DNA of 51,098 nt from Candidatus Stercoripulliclostridium merdipullorum (GTDB lineage: Bacteria; Bacillota; Clostridia; Christensenellales; DTU072). The notes below the pieces were generated by a model. It saw nothing but the letters and a program-made list of their open reading frames with translations, ran no database searches and was not told the origin of the DNA. How positions within the stretch are numbered: the first letter of the stretch is position 1; each line of letters begins with the position of its first letter. Shown here piece after piece: positions 35,859 to 43,730 of this stretch. The stretch is taken from positions 1 through 51,098 of the forward strand of contig DVOH01000054.1 in the NCBI GenBank assembly GCA_018713745.1, given 5' to 3'. The translations under genes were made by a program, and so were the position numbers.

Positions 35859-36698
35859 ATGAAAAAATTCTTAGTCGCTTTCGTTGCCGTTGCACTGATC
35901 GTTGCCACTGCCGTAACGCTGGTTGCATGCGCAAATGACGAACTTAATTTCGGCAAACAATATGTCGCGGCAAAAGCTCAGGTCGATATTCTGACCGAAC
36001 TTAACGCCAAAACAGCCGACATCGGCGTAATGGATTCGGTTATGGCAGGTTACTACCTCAAAAACAGCGAATACGCCGACAAACTTACTTTGGTAAAAGA
36101 CCTTGTCCTCGCCGACGAAAACTACGGCATTGCCGGCCGCAAAGGCAGCGCTCTGATCGCCGCCATCAACGCCGAACTGGTCAAGCTGACCAAAGACGGA
36201 ACAATGGCAACGATCGCCGAAGCCTACGGACTGCAAAACGAAATTTGCGTCGACGCCACCCAACAGATCACCGTCGACACGACCGAAAGCGATTATCAAT
36301 ATGTCACCGGCAAAGGGAAAGTCGTAGTCGGATACACCCTCTTCGCCCCCATCGCGTACAAACGCAACGACAAATTGGAAGGATTTGACATCGATCTTGC
36401 CAAAAAAGTTTTTGAAAATATGGGCTTGACGGTCGAATTCCAACTGATCGACTGGGACACCAAGGAAGTCGAACTGCAAAGCAAAACCATCGACGTGATC
36501 TGGAACGGTATGACCATCACCGACGAACGCCTTGCCTCGATGGAAATCAGCATCCCCTACATGAAAAACAAACAAGTCGCCGTGATCCGCAAAGATGACG
36601 CCGACAAATATACCGCAGATACTTCGACCTGGAAAAAAGCTACGCTGATCGCGGAAAGCGGTTCGGCGGGTGAAGGCTGCATCGTCAAAAAGAAATAA
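35859..36698 (+). CDS. Amino-acid ABC transporter binding lipoprotein, circularly permuted
   Basis: A 279-residue lipoprotein (signal peptide 1-23, lipobox LVAC, Cys24) that should capture a polar amino acid outside the membrane. The family-3 binding-protein fold is complete but in reversed order. Residues about 31-126 correspond to the usual C-terminal half (TELNAKTADIGVMDSVMAGYY, YGIAGRKG, INAELVKLTKDGT). After a linker (about 127-150), residues 151-279 correspond to the usual N-terminal half (KVVVGYTLFAPIAY, LEGFDIDLAKK, IDVIWNGMTITDER, KQVAVIRKDD, ending ESGSAGE). CAGGAGA precedes the ATG. Its stop overlaps the permease start by one base. An incomplete tandem fusion is the alternative, but no region is duplicated or missing. 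Confidence 0.85.
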   Translation: MKKFLVAFVAVALIVATAVTLVACANDELNFGKQYVAAKAQVDILTELNAKTADIGVMDSVMAGYYLKNSEYADKLTLVKDLVLADENYGIAGRKGSALIAAINAELVKLTKDGTMATIAEAYGLQNEICVDATQQITVDTTESDYQYVTGKGKVVVGYTLFAPIAYKRNDKLEGFDIDLAKKVFENMGLTVEFQLIDWDTKEVELQSKTIDVIWNGMTITDERLASMEISIPYMKNKQVAVIRKDDADKYTADTSTWKKATLIAESGSAGEGCIVKKK

Positions 36699-37345
36699 TG
36701 AGTTTTGCAGAAGTTACATTAGAACTGCTGAAAGGGTTTGCCGTAACCTGTCAGCTCTTTATCCTCACGCTGATTATCGCGTTACCTTTGGGTCTGCTCA
36801 TCGCCTTCGGGTCGATGAGCAGATTCCTGCCCTTACGCTATCTGACCAAAACGTTTGTGTGGGTGATCCGCGGCACGCCGCTGATGCTGCAGGTGATTGC
36901 GGTATTTTATGTCCCGGGCCTTTTGTTCGATCTGCCGATGAGCTCGAGAATGCTTGCCGTTCTGATTGCGTTCGTCATCAACTACGCCTGCTACTTCAGC
37001 GAAATCTATCGCGGCGGAATCGAAAGCATCAGCAAAGGTCAGTACGAAGCCGGACAAGTTCTGGGACTGACAAAGACGCAGATCTTTTTCAAAATCATCC
37101 TGTTTCAGGTGATTAAGCGCATTATCCCGCCGATGAGCAACGAAATCATCACGCTGGTCAAAGACACTTCGCTGGCAAGAGTCATCGCCGTCGAAGAGCT
37201 TACCCGCTTGTCGCAGGATATCGTCAACGTATACGGCATCATCTGGCCGCTGTTCTACGCCGGAGTTTTTTATCTGGTTTTCAACGGACTGCTCAGCTTG
37301 CTGTTCGGCTGGATCGAAAAGAAAATGGATTTTTACAAAGGTTAA
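36698..37345 (+). CDS. Amino-acid ABC transporter permease
   Basis: A 215-residue membrane subunit of the polar amino-acid uptake (HisM/GlnP) family, with about five helices. The cytoplasmic EAA loop that docks on the ATPase reads [22 protein letters not shown], and [11 protein letters not shown] lies at the usual place ahead of it. A single permease gene means the transporter probably uses a homodimer. The start codon shares a base with the stop of the binding-protein gene (TAATG), and the stop lies one base before the ATPase start, so expression is coupled across the three transport genes. Confidence 0.93.
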   Translation: MSFAEVTLELLKGFAVTCQLFILTLIIALPLGLLIAFGSMSRFLPLRYLTKTFVWVIRGTPLMLQVIAVFYVPGLLFDLPMSSRMLAVLIAFVINYACYFSEIYRGGIESISKGQYEAGQVLGLTKTQIFFKIILFQVIKRIIPPMSNEIITLVKDTSLARVIAVEELTRLSQDIVNVYGIIWPLFYAGVFYLVFNGLLSLLFGWIEKKMDFYKG

Positions 37346-37346
37346 T

Positions 37347-38237
37347 ATGGCGTTCTTACAGGTACAAGGCATCCAAAAAAGTTACGGCTCGTTGCACGTG
37401 CTGAAAGGCATCGATTTTTCTTTGGAAAAAGGAGAAGTCCTTGCCATTATCGGCGCTTCCGGAAGCGGCAAAACAACGCTCCTTCGCTGTCTGAACATGC
37501 TCGAAACACCTTCCTGCGGCAGCTTCAGCCTGGACGGAGAACTGATCTACGACGCAGGAAAGCATTCCAAGGCAAACGATGCCGAATTGCGTAAAAAACG
37601 CCTGCATTTCGGTCTGGTTTTTCAAAACTTCAATCTCTTCCCGCAGTACAATGTCAAACAAAACATTATGCTCGCGCCCAAACTGCTCAAAAAGCAGGAG
37701 TTTGCAGCCCGTCGAAGACAACTGCGTTGCAAATCACTCTCCTTATTATTTGCGCGTTCTGCCGACAAGCCTGCTCTGAAAGAAAGCCTTGACCGCGACA
37801 AAAAACGTCTTGCGGAAGAAGAAAAACTCTTTCTTGCCGAACTTTCCGATCGGACCGAAAAAATTCTTGCAAAGGTCGGGTTGTCCGACAAAGCCGAAGT
37901 GTACCCCTGCCAACTGAGCGGCGGGCAAAGTCAACGCGTTGCCATTGCAAGAGCGCTTGCCCTGCAACCGGATATTCTGTGTTTCGACGAGCCGACCTCC
38001 GCCCTCGATCCCGAGCTGACGGGCGAAGTGCTTAAGGTCATCAAAAGTCTGAAAAGCTCTTCGAGCACGATGATTATCGTCACGCACGAAATGGCGTTTG
38101 CCAAAAACGTCGCCGACAAGGTAATTTTTATGGCAGACGGCGTAATTGAAGAATCGGGTACCCCGGAAGACGTATTCGATTGCCCGAAAAGCGAAAAAAC
38201 CAAGGCCTTCCTCCAAAAATCTCTCGAAACCGTATAG
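37347..38237 (+). CDS. Amino-acid ABC transporter ATPase with a charged helical insert
   Basis: A 296-residue ATP-binding subunit. Walker [10 protein letters not shown] (36-44), Q-loop Gln93 in [10 protein letters not shown], signature LSGGQ (190-194), Walker B ILCFDEP (210-216) and the H-loop VTHEM are all intact, as in GlnQ/HisP. Family members are usually about 240 residues; the extra length is a highly charged, probably coiled-coil insert at about 115-168, between the Q-loop and the signature in the helical subdomain that touches the permease. AAAGG precedes the ATG, one base after the permease stop. The next gene, a TrpR-like regulator, starts eight bases after this stop. Confidence 0.93.
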   Translation: MAFLQVQGIQKSYGSLHVLKGIDFSLEKGEVLAIIGASGSGKTTLLRCLNMLETPSCGSFSLDGELIYDAGKHSKANDAELRKKRLHFGLVFQNFNLFPQYNVKQNIMLAPKLLKKQEFAARRRQLRCKSLSLLFARSADKPALKESLDRDKKRLAEEEKLFLAELSDRTEKILAKVGLSDKAEVYPCQLSGGQSQRVAIARALALQPDILCFDEPTSALDPELTGEVLKVIKSLKSSSSTMIIVTHEMAFAKNVADKVIFMADGVIEESGTPEDVFDCPKSEKTKAFLQKSLETV

Positions 38238-38245
38238 GAGCCGCT

Positions 38246-38524
38246 ATGCCCGAAAACGCCGAAGAAATGATCCGCGAATTATATCGCGCCATACTTTCGC
38301 TCCAAACAGAAGAGGAGTGCCGCGACCTGTTTGCCGATCTTTGCACTTACAAAGAGATCGAGCAGATGGCAGGCAGAATCCGTGCCGCCCGACTGCTGAC
38401 CGAAGGCAAAACGTACGCGCAAGTCATTGCCGAAACCGACATCAGTTCGGCAACGTTGTCGAGAGTGTCGCGTTGCGTCAAACACGGCAACGGCGGTTAT
38501 GCGAGATTGTTTGAAAAACGCTGA
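38246..38524 (+). CDS. YerC/YecD-type TrpR-family regulator
   Basis: A 92-residue DNA-binding protein of the TrpR-like YerC group. The pattern FADLCTYKEIEQMAGRIRAARLLTEG followed by YAQVIAETDISSATLSRVSRCV is the family's helix-turn-helix core and covers nearly the whole protein; no separate ligand domain is present. The start at 38246 is set by TAGGAG five bases upstream. As the last gene of the amino-acid transporter operon it is a natural candidate for autoregulating that operon through the palindrome in the promoter. Its last 28 bases overlap the end of the convergent HAD phosphatase gene. Confidence 0.9.
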   Translation: MPENAEEMIRELYRAILSLQTEEECRDLFADLCTYKEIEQMAGRIRAARLLTEGKTYAQVIAETDISSATLSRVSRCVKHGNGGYARLFEKR

Positions 38525-39156
38525 ATCAGTTGAAGCAATTCTTGGGGGCGATCGATAACGACGGTCGCCCCTTTTTTGATCAGTTCTTCTTTCGGTCGAA
38601 ACCCCCACGAAACGGCGACGCCGTCCATCCCGGCGCGGCGGGCGGTTTCGATATCGACGTCGGAATCTCCGACATAAAGACAATCTTCTTTTGGGAATCC
38701 GTAATCGCTCACGATCCCGAACAGCGCGGCGGGATCGGGTTTTAAGGGCACGCCTTCTTGTTGACCGCGGCAAATCCCCAGCAGATTCCCAAAATATCGC
38801 CGACAGAGTTTTTCGACGGCAAAGTCCGGTTTGTTGGACAACACCGCACATTTCACCCCCGCCCCATCGAGTTGCCGAAGCAATTCGACAATCCCTTCGT
38901 AGGGCTTGGTCGCATCGCACAAATGCGCGTCGTAATACGCGCGGAACGCCGCAACGCAAGCGGGCAACGCCTCCACCCGTTCGCCGAGGCACAGACGAAT
39001 CAGATTGTTTGCGCCGTTACCGACAAACGATCGGATTTCCTCGCGCGTATACGGCGCGACCCCTACCGTGCCGACGGCATGATTGGCGCTTGCCGCTAGA
39101 TCGTCCAAGGTGTCGAGCAGAGTTCCGTCCAGATCGAAAATTACAAGTTTTTTCAT
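38497..39156 (-). CDS. HAD-superfamily phosphatase, phosphoglycolate phosphatase-like
   Basis: A 219-residue cytoplasmic phosphatase. Motif I is FDLDGTLLDT (Asp8 nucleophile, Asp10 acid/base), followed by a helical cap, motif II VLSNKPD, the motif III lysine in GVPLKPDP and motif IV YVGDSDVDIETA, all in the order of the Gph/PpaX group. The substrate may be phosphoglycolate or pyrophosphate; the motifs do not decide. GAGGAG lies seven bases before the ATG. The gene converges on yerC with a 28-base overlap of coding ends, so no terminator separates the two, and transcription of either could affect the other. Confidence 0.9.
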   Translation of the reverse strand: MKKLVIFDLDGTLLDTLDDLAASANHAVGTVGVAPYTREEIRSFVGNGANNLIRLCLGERVEALPACVAAFRAYYDAHLCDATKPYEGIVELLRQLDGAGVKCAVLSNKPDFAVEKLCRRYFGNLLGICRGQQEGVPLKPDPAALFGIVSDYGFPKEDCLYVGDSDVDIETARRAGMDGVAVSWGFRPKEELIKKGATVVIDRPQELLQLIQRFSNNLA

Positions 39157-39166
39157 ATCGATTCTC

Positions 39167-39203
39167 CTCTTATAAGAGTACGCTTTCCGCCCTCTTTTGT
39201 CAA
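39167..39203 (-). promoter_or_regulatory. Promoter of the HAD phosphatase gene with overlapping palindrome
   Basis: On the minus strand TTGACA (39203-39198) and TACTCT (39180-39175) are 17 bases apart. The perfect 12-base palindrome CTCTTATAAGAG (39167-39178) overlaps the -10 box and touches the RBS. Confidence 0.6.
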
Positions 39204-39268
39204 GGTTTCACATTTTCCGCCCTTGATTTAATAGGATGTAATAGAATCTGACAAAAGGAGAATCCACT

Positions 39269-39961
39269 ATGTGTTTTATTTGTTCCAACAACCCTTGCCA
39301 GGGCCGCTGCCGCTGCTCTTGCTACTCTACTGCCCCGCTCTGTGCTGCCATGGGTCCCCAAGGCCCTGCCGGCCCGACGGGCCCTGTCGGCCCGATCGGT
39401 GCGACGGGTGCAACCGGTGCCACGGGTGCGATCGGTGCGATCGGTGCGACGGGTGCAACCGGTGCGACCGGGGCCACCGGAGCTACCGGTGCGACCGGGG
39501 CTACCGGAGCTACCGGTGCGACCGGGGCGACCGGGGCTACCGGAGCTACCGGTGCGACCGGTCCGATTACGATCGGGGGAGCCGGCTCTTTTGAAGCGGC
39601 TACCGCTGTAGCCGTCAATCAGAACGCCCCCGTCACTTTCACCTCCAATCAGATCGTCGGCACCGACGTTTCCCTCGCTTCGGGCGATCAGGCGGTCGAC
39701 GTCAACACGACCGGCACCTATCTCGTGTCGTTCGGGACCGACGTCGACAGCGCAACCGCAACGGGCGGCGTGGTCGAACTGCAAGTCAACGGAGCGGAAC
39801 AATATCAATCCAACGTTAAGCTTGCCAACGCCGAACCCGTATCGGTTACGCGCCAGGTGATTCTGCCCCTCAACGCAGGCGATACCGTATCGCTGGTCAA
39901 CGGAGCAACCGCGGCATGTACGTTCACCAACACCGCTTTGACGTTGGTTCGTCTGTCGTAA
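39269..39961 (+). CDS. BclA-like collagen-like protein
   Basis: A 230-residue protein probably displayed on the spore surface. It has three parts: an N-terminal segment with eight cysteines in the first 25 residues, about 24 Gly-X-Y triplets at 29-99 ([16 protein letters not shown], then mostly GAT), and a C-terminal globular domain (about 103-230: [17 protein letters not shown]..., ending [10 protein letters not shown]) of the BclA-C/TNF-like trimer type. Threonines in GAT triplets are the usual O-glycosylation sites in such proteins, and a glycosyltransferase gene follows 50 bases downstream. There is no signal peptide, as expected for a protein made in the mother cell. AAAAGGAG precedes the ATG. 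Confidence 0.88.
   Translation: MCFICSNNPCQGRCRCSCYSTAPLCAAMGPQGPAGPTGPVGPIGATGATGATGAIGAIGATGATGATGATGATGATGATGATGATGATGATGATGATGPITIGGAGSFEAATAVAVNQNAPVTFTSNQIVGTDVSLASGDQAVDVNTTGTYLVSFGTDVDSATATGGVVELQVNGAEQYQSNVKLANAEPVSVTRQVILPLNAGDTVSLVNGATAACTFTNTALTLVRLS
39353..39568 (+). repeat. Collagen-type Gly-X-Y coding repeat
   Basis: Tandem nine-base units (ggt gcg acc, ggg gct acc, gga gct acc) encode GAT triplets. The region is prone to slippage, so copy number may vary between strains, and short-read assembly may have collapsed it. Confidence 0.9.
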
Positions 39962-39972
39962 CCCGACCTTAC

Positions 39973-39999
39973 TTTGCGCCCGGCAACGGGCGCAAATTT
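39973..39999 (+). terminator. Hairpin after the collagen-like gene
   Basis: TTTGCGCCCG, loop GCAA, CGGGCGCAAA is a perfect ten-base stem with a GNRA loop followed by only TTT. It may terminate weakly and leave partial read-through into the glycosyltransferase gene. Confidence 0.6.
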
Positions 40000-40011
40000 A
40001 CATAATCGCCT

Positions 40012-41139
40012 ATGATTTCTTTATCCTTATGTATGATTGTCCGCAACGAAGCCGACGTGATCGCACGTTGTCTTGCTTCGTTTGCTCCCGTTGTCGACGA
40101 AATCGTTATTGTCGACACCGGGTCTTCCGACGAAACCGTCAAAATCGCATCGGAATTCACCGACAAAATTTATCGCTTCGAGTGGATTGACGACTTTGCC
40201 GCGGCAAGAAACTTTGCCTTTTCCAAAGGAACATGCTCACATCTGATGTGGGCGGATGCCGACGACGTTTTGCCCCAATCGCAACAGGAAGCGTTCCTCC
40301 GCCTGAAACAAACGCTCGAACCCGACGCCGATGTCGTTTATCTTGACTATACCGTGGCGTTTGACGGATCGGGACGCCCGACCTTATCCTTCCACCGCGA
40401 GCGGATTGTCAAAAACGACGGGAGTTTCCGCTGGGAAGGCGCGGTACACGAATTCATACCGCCGCACGGCAAGCTGTTCTACGCACCGACGCGAATCGAG
40501 CATCGCCCCGTCGAAAAGGTGTCGCGCCAAGGGCGCAATCTCGCCATCTACCGCAAAAAACTTGCCGCGAACAAGCGGCTTTCGACACGCGATCAGTTTT
40601 ATTATGCACGGGAACTGATGTTTAACGGACTGTATGAGGATTCGGTCGACGCCTTCCGCCTTTTTCTTACCGCACCCGACGGATGGAACGTCAATCGCGT
40701 CGAAGCCGCGCGAAACTTAAGCGGCGTCCTGCTCAAACTCGGCAGAAAGGAAGAAGCGTTGTCCGCGCTGACCGACGCCCTCGGCTATATGCCGCCGGCG
40801 GGCGAACTGTGCTGTGAAATCGGAAATTTCTTTTTCAACGAAAATCGGCTCCCGGACGCCGCATTCTGGTATCTCTTAGCTACCACATTGAAGCCGAACC
40901 GCACCAGCGGAGCATTTATCAACGAGGATTGCTACGGGTATATCCCCTACCTGCAGCTTTGCGTTGTATATTATCGCCTCGGCAGAATCGACGACAGCAT
41001 CGACTGCAACGAAAAAGCTCTCGCTTTAAAACCCGAGAGCCCCGAATGCAAGCAAAACCGCTTGTTCTTTGATCGCTTCAAGCAAACCCCTTCCTCCGAA
41101 TCTTCCGAGGAGTGCGGCAAAGCTCATCGTTTGTTGTAA
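40012..41139 (+). CDS. Family 2 glycosyltransferase with C-terminal TPR-like region
   Basis: A 375-residue cytoplasmic glycosyltransferase. The GT-A N-terminal part opens LSLCMIVRNEADVIARCL, continues VIVDTGSSDETV and has the metal/nucleotide-sugar motif ADADD (81-85); W-E-G-A-V-H-E near 145 is the family acceptor-side motif. Residues about 190-360 are TPR-like helices (YARELMFNGLYEDSVDAF, LGRIDDSIDCNEKALAL). The arrangement is like SunS/sgtA-type enzymes that modify proteins, and the adjacent collagen-like gene suggests its product as acceptor; C. difficile shows a comparable sgtA-bclA neighbourhood. No RBS precedes the ATG; CATAAT lies five bases upstream. The end overlaps the convergent serine dehydratase gene by 16 bases. 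Confidence 0.88.
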   Translation: MISLSLCMIVRNEADVIARCLASFAPVVDEIVIVDTGSSDETVKIASEFTDKIYRFEWIDDFAAARNFAFSKGTCSHLMWADADDVLPQSQQEAFLRLKQTLEPDADVVYLDYTVAFDGSGRPTLSFHRERIVKNDGSFRWEGAVHEFIPPHGKLFYAPTRIEHRPVEKVSRQGRNLAIYRKKLAANKRLSTRDQFYYARELMFNGLYEDSVDAFRLFLTAPDGWNVNRVEAARNLSGVLLKLGRKEEALSALTDALGYMPPAGELCCEIGNFFFNENRLPDAAFWYLLATTLKPNRTSGAFINEDCYGYIPYLQLCVVYYRLGRIDDSIDCNEKALALKPESPECKQNRLFFDRFKQTPSSESSEECGKAHRLL

Positions 41140-42329
41140 AGTTTTGCCAGTCCCCCTTCTCCCGTTTCGCGGTATTTATTGGACAGATCGCGTCCCGTCT
41201 CCCGCATGGTTTCGATGACCATATCGAAGGAAATCTTACGCGTATAAGTCAGAAAGTCGGCAAGATGCAGGGCGTTGAGCGCGCGCATTGCGGCAACGGC
41301 GTTACGCTCGATGCAAGGGATCTGTACCAGCCCGTAAACGGGATCGCAGGTCAGCCCCAGGTGATGCTCCATCGCTACTTCGGCGGCATATTCGATCTGG
41401 TCGATTTCCAGCCCGTGGAGGGAGGCAAGCGCCGCCGCCGCCATCGAACAAGCCGACCCGATTTCCGCCTGACAACCGCAGTCGGCACCGCTGATCGAAG
41501 CGTTGGTTTTAATGAGATTGCCGATCAGTCCCGCTACCGCAAGGGCGCGCAGAATCTCGGTCGTGCTGAACTCTTTGCGTTCGTGCATCGACATATATTT
41601 CAGCACGGCGGGCAACACGCCCGACGCGCCGCACGTCGGCGCGGTGACGATAATCTGTCCGTCGGCATTCTGCTCGCTGGTTGCATAGGCATACGCGCAG
41701 ATCAGACGGCTTTCCCGCGTTTCGGGACTCTCGTCGATATGCCTTAGCTGAAACAAGATCCTTGCCTTCCGTTCGACGTTCAGTCCTCCGGGAAGCGTCC
41801 CCGTTGCGACCAGTCCTTCGCGGATCGTGCGTTGCATCCGATCCCAGACGGTGTTGAGATAATCCCAGATCTCGGCGCCTTCGCACTCTTCGACATATTG
41901 CCACAGCGTGATTTCTTTTTTCTCACAGTATGCTTTGATCGCGGAAAACGTCGTCAACGGATAAATATCGGGAGATTCATAGGTCGGCTCTCCTTCGATT
42001 TCGATGGCGCCGCCGCCCACGCTGTATACCCGCCAGCGCAACACTTCTTCTCCGTTGCGATAGGCAAACAAATCCAGCGTATTGGGATGATACGGCGTCG
42101 GCGTTTCGGTATCGTAGACGATTTCGACCGGCTTCGGAAACGTGCGGCACAACACGACGTCGGTTCCGTGCCCCTTCCCCGTCAACGCCAAAGATCCGTA
42201 CAGGATCACCTTATAATCGGTCGCGGCGGGCGTCCGTTCGGTAAACAGTTTTGCCGCTGCTTCCGGACCCATTGTATGCGAACTGCTGGGACCTCTGCCG
42301 ATCCGATAAATTTCTCTGATCGTTTTCAT
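41124..42329 (-). CDS. L-serine dehydratase, single-chain iron-sulfur type
   Basis: Deaminates L-serine to pyruvate and ammonia. About 401 residues with the beta domain first (IGRGPSSSHTMGP, residues about 10-22) and the catalytic alpha domain after, as in E. coli SdaA/TdcG, not split into two genes as in many Firmicutes. Cysteines in APTCGASG, DCGCQAEIGSACS, GLTCDP and VQIPCIERNA include the three that hold the oxygen-sensitive [4Fe-4S] cluster. The start at 42329 is preferred over an upstream in-frame codon because AAGGAG lies seven bases before it. It is monocistronic; the coding end overlaps the convergent glycosyltransferase end. Confidence 0.93.
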   Translation of the reverse strand: MKTIREIYRIGRGPSSSHTMGPEAAAKLFTERTPAATDYKVILYGSLALTGKGHGTDVVLCRTFPKPVEIVYDTETPTPYHPNTLDLFAYRNGEEVLRWRVYSVGGGAIEIEGEPTYESPDIYPLTTFSAIKAYCEKKEITLWQYVEECEGAEIWDYLNTVWDRMQRTIREGLVATGTLPGGLNVERKARILFQLRHIDESPETRESRLICAYAYATSEQNADGQIIVTAPTCGASGVLPAVLKYMSMHERKEFSTTEILRALAVAGLIGNLIKTNASISGADCGCQAEIGSACSMAAAALASLHGLEIDQIEYAAEVAMEHHLGLTCDPVYGLVQIPCIERNAVAAMRALNALHLADFLTYTRKISFDMVIETMRETGRDLSNKYRETGEGGLAKLYNKR

Positions 42330-42348
42330 TGCGTTCTCCTTCGGGACC

Positions 42349-42377
42349 ATCATAGCACAGTCCCGACGTTTTGTACA
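42349..42377 (-). promoter_or_regulatory. Promoter of the serine dehydratase gene
   Basis: On the minus strand TGTACA and TATGAT are 17 bases apart, with an extended TGC before the -10 box. It ends about 20 bases before the start codon. Confidence 0.65.
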
Positions 42378-42398
42378 GACTTCGGGTTTTCCGCAGGT

Positions 42399-43730
42399 TC
42401 AGCGGTGCTTCTTCAGATAGTTCAACTGCCCTTCCCTGGTCAGCAAACCGCGGTCGACGGTCGTTTCTTCCAGCAACGCCTCCAGCAAACGTCCCCGCTT
42501 TTCGCGCGGGACGTCCAGCGCGATCAGATCCTCCCCGCCCACCTGCAGTTCTGCCACCGAAAACGGAACGCCTTCTTCGCGCATCGCCTGCCGCGTCCGC
42601 TCCAGTCGCTCGGCGGAAGGACTTTTGCCGCTCAGTCTGCCGCCGCCGAGATGATCGGCATTTTTTAAGGCGATCAGATCGTCGAGAAGTTTTGCGTTTT
42701 TCTGAATATAAGTGCGCACCGTCTTTTCGGAGGCGTCGCCTTTCAGATCGAACATATGCCCTTCGACCAACTTGACGACACGGCTGATCTCGGCGTTGGA
42801 ATAGCAAAGATGACTCATCCTTCTTCGCGCAAATTCCCCGCCCGCTTCGGCATGCCCTGCCATCGTACCGGTCTCGGCTTTCAGACGGGGTTTGGCGATA
42901 TCGTGCATTACCGCAGCCAAACGAATGGCGGGCGGCGACAGTTCCACCGTTTTGAGGATATGCCCGAAGACGTCGTACTTATGGTAGTCGGGACGCTGTT
43001 CGACGCCGATCCCTTCCAACAATTCGGGGACGACGTACTCCATCGCGCCGATCGCGACAAGAAGCCTTAATCCTCTGATATGGGCGCCTTTTACGCCGTA
43101 AAAGGTATCCGCAATCAGAATTTTGTCAAATTCCTCTCGGATCCGTTCGGGTGAAATCGAAGCAAGCGAAGGGCTGAGTTTCTTGGCGGCTTCGTATAAG
43201 CCGATTTCCATCTCGAAGTCAAGACTTACGGCAAAGCGTACCATCCGCAAAATCCGCAGTGCGTCCTCTGCAATTACCGATTCGGGCGCGCGCGTCGCGC
43301 GGATCAAACGCGTCTGCAGATCGACTCTCCCGCCCGTCAGATCGACATAGCGGTCGGCTTTGACGTCATAGTAAATCGCGTTGACGGTAAAGTCCCGCCG
43401 CAGGGCATCCTCCATCATCTCGCGCGTAAAACGTACGCCGATCGGAAGATGCGACCCGTCCCCGGCATAGCAATCGGTGCGGAAGGTCGTATATTCATAG
43501 CTGTCCCCATCCGCCTTCAGACGGAGCGTTCCGAGACGGCGGTTGATCGTAACGGCGGCAATTCCGTTTTCCCGGCACAGCGCGATCACGGCGTCGGTCG
43601 GCAGTTCGGAGGCAATGTCATAGTCTTTCGGAGGGTACCCCAGAAGCTCGTCGCGCACGGCACCGCCGACAACATAGAGCGGTACGGGAAACAAGTCGGC
43701 AAGTTTTTTTAACGTGGCGGGAACTTTCAC
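42399..43730 (-). CDS. cca: CCA-adding tRNA nucleotidyltransferase with HD domain
   Basis: A 443-residue class II nucleotidyltransferase that builds or repairs the CCA end of tRNA. The head domain has VVGGAVRDELLG (GGAVRD at 22-27) and catalytic Asp36 and Asp38 in KDYDIAS. RRDFTVNAIYYD and the EDALRILRMVRFA motif follow. A C-terminal HD domain contains VMHDIAKP. The start is GTG at 43730, overlapping the hpt stop by four bases (GTGA), with GAGG about ten bases upstream. It is the last gene of tilS-hpt-cca. An activity restricted to A or C addition cannot be excluded. Confidence 0.93.
   Translation of the reverse strand: MKVPATLKKLADLFPVPLYVVGGAVRDELLGYPPKDYDIASELPTDAVIALCRENGIAAVTINRRLGTLRLKADGDSYEYTTFRTDCYAGDGSHLPIGVRFTREMMEDALRRDFTVNAIYYDVKADRYVDLTGGRVDLQTRLIRATRAPESVIAEDALRILRMVRFAVSLDFEMEIGLYEAAKKLSPSLASISPERIREEFDKILIADTFYGVKGAHIRGLRLLVAIGAMEYVVPELLEGIGVEQRPDYHKYDVFGHILKTVELSPPAIRLAAVMHDIAKPRLKAETGTMAGHAEAGGEFARRRMSHLCYSNAEISRVVKLVEGHMFDLKGDASEKTVRTYIQKNAKLLDDLIALKNADHLGGGRLSGKSPSAERLERTRQAMREEGVPFSVAELQVGGEDLIALDVPREKRGRLLEALLEETTVDRGLLTREGQLNYLKKHR

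Noticed and set aside
35859-36698. Frameshifted or truncated binding-protein pseudogene
   Set aside because: Both halves of the fold are complete and in one frame, the lipobox is intact, and the stop overlaps the permease start. Permutation explains the order better than decay.
39353-39568. CRISPR array
   Set aside because: The repeats are nine-base coding units without spacers, in frame with a Gly-X-Y protein.
39322-39618. A minus-strand APV-rich repeat protein
   Set aside because: It is the reverse complement of the Gly-X-Y coding repeat of the collagen-like gene, which has the RBS and a folded C-terminal domain.
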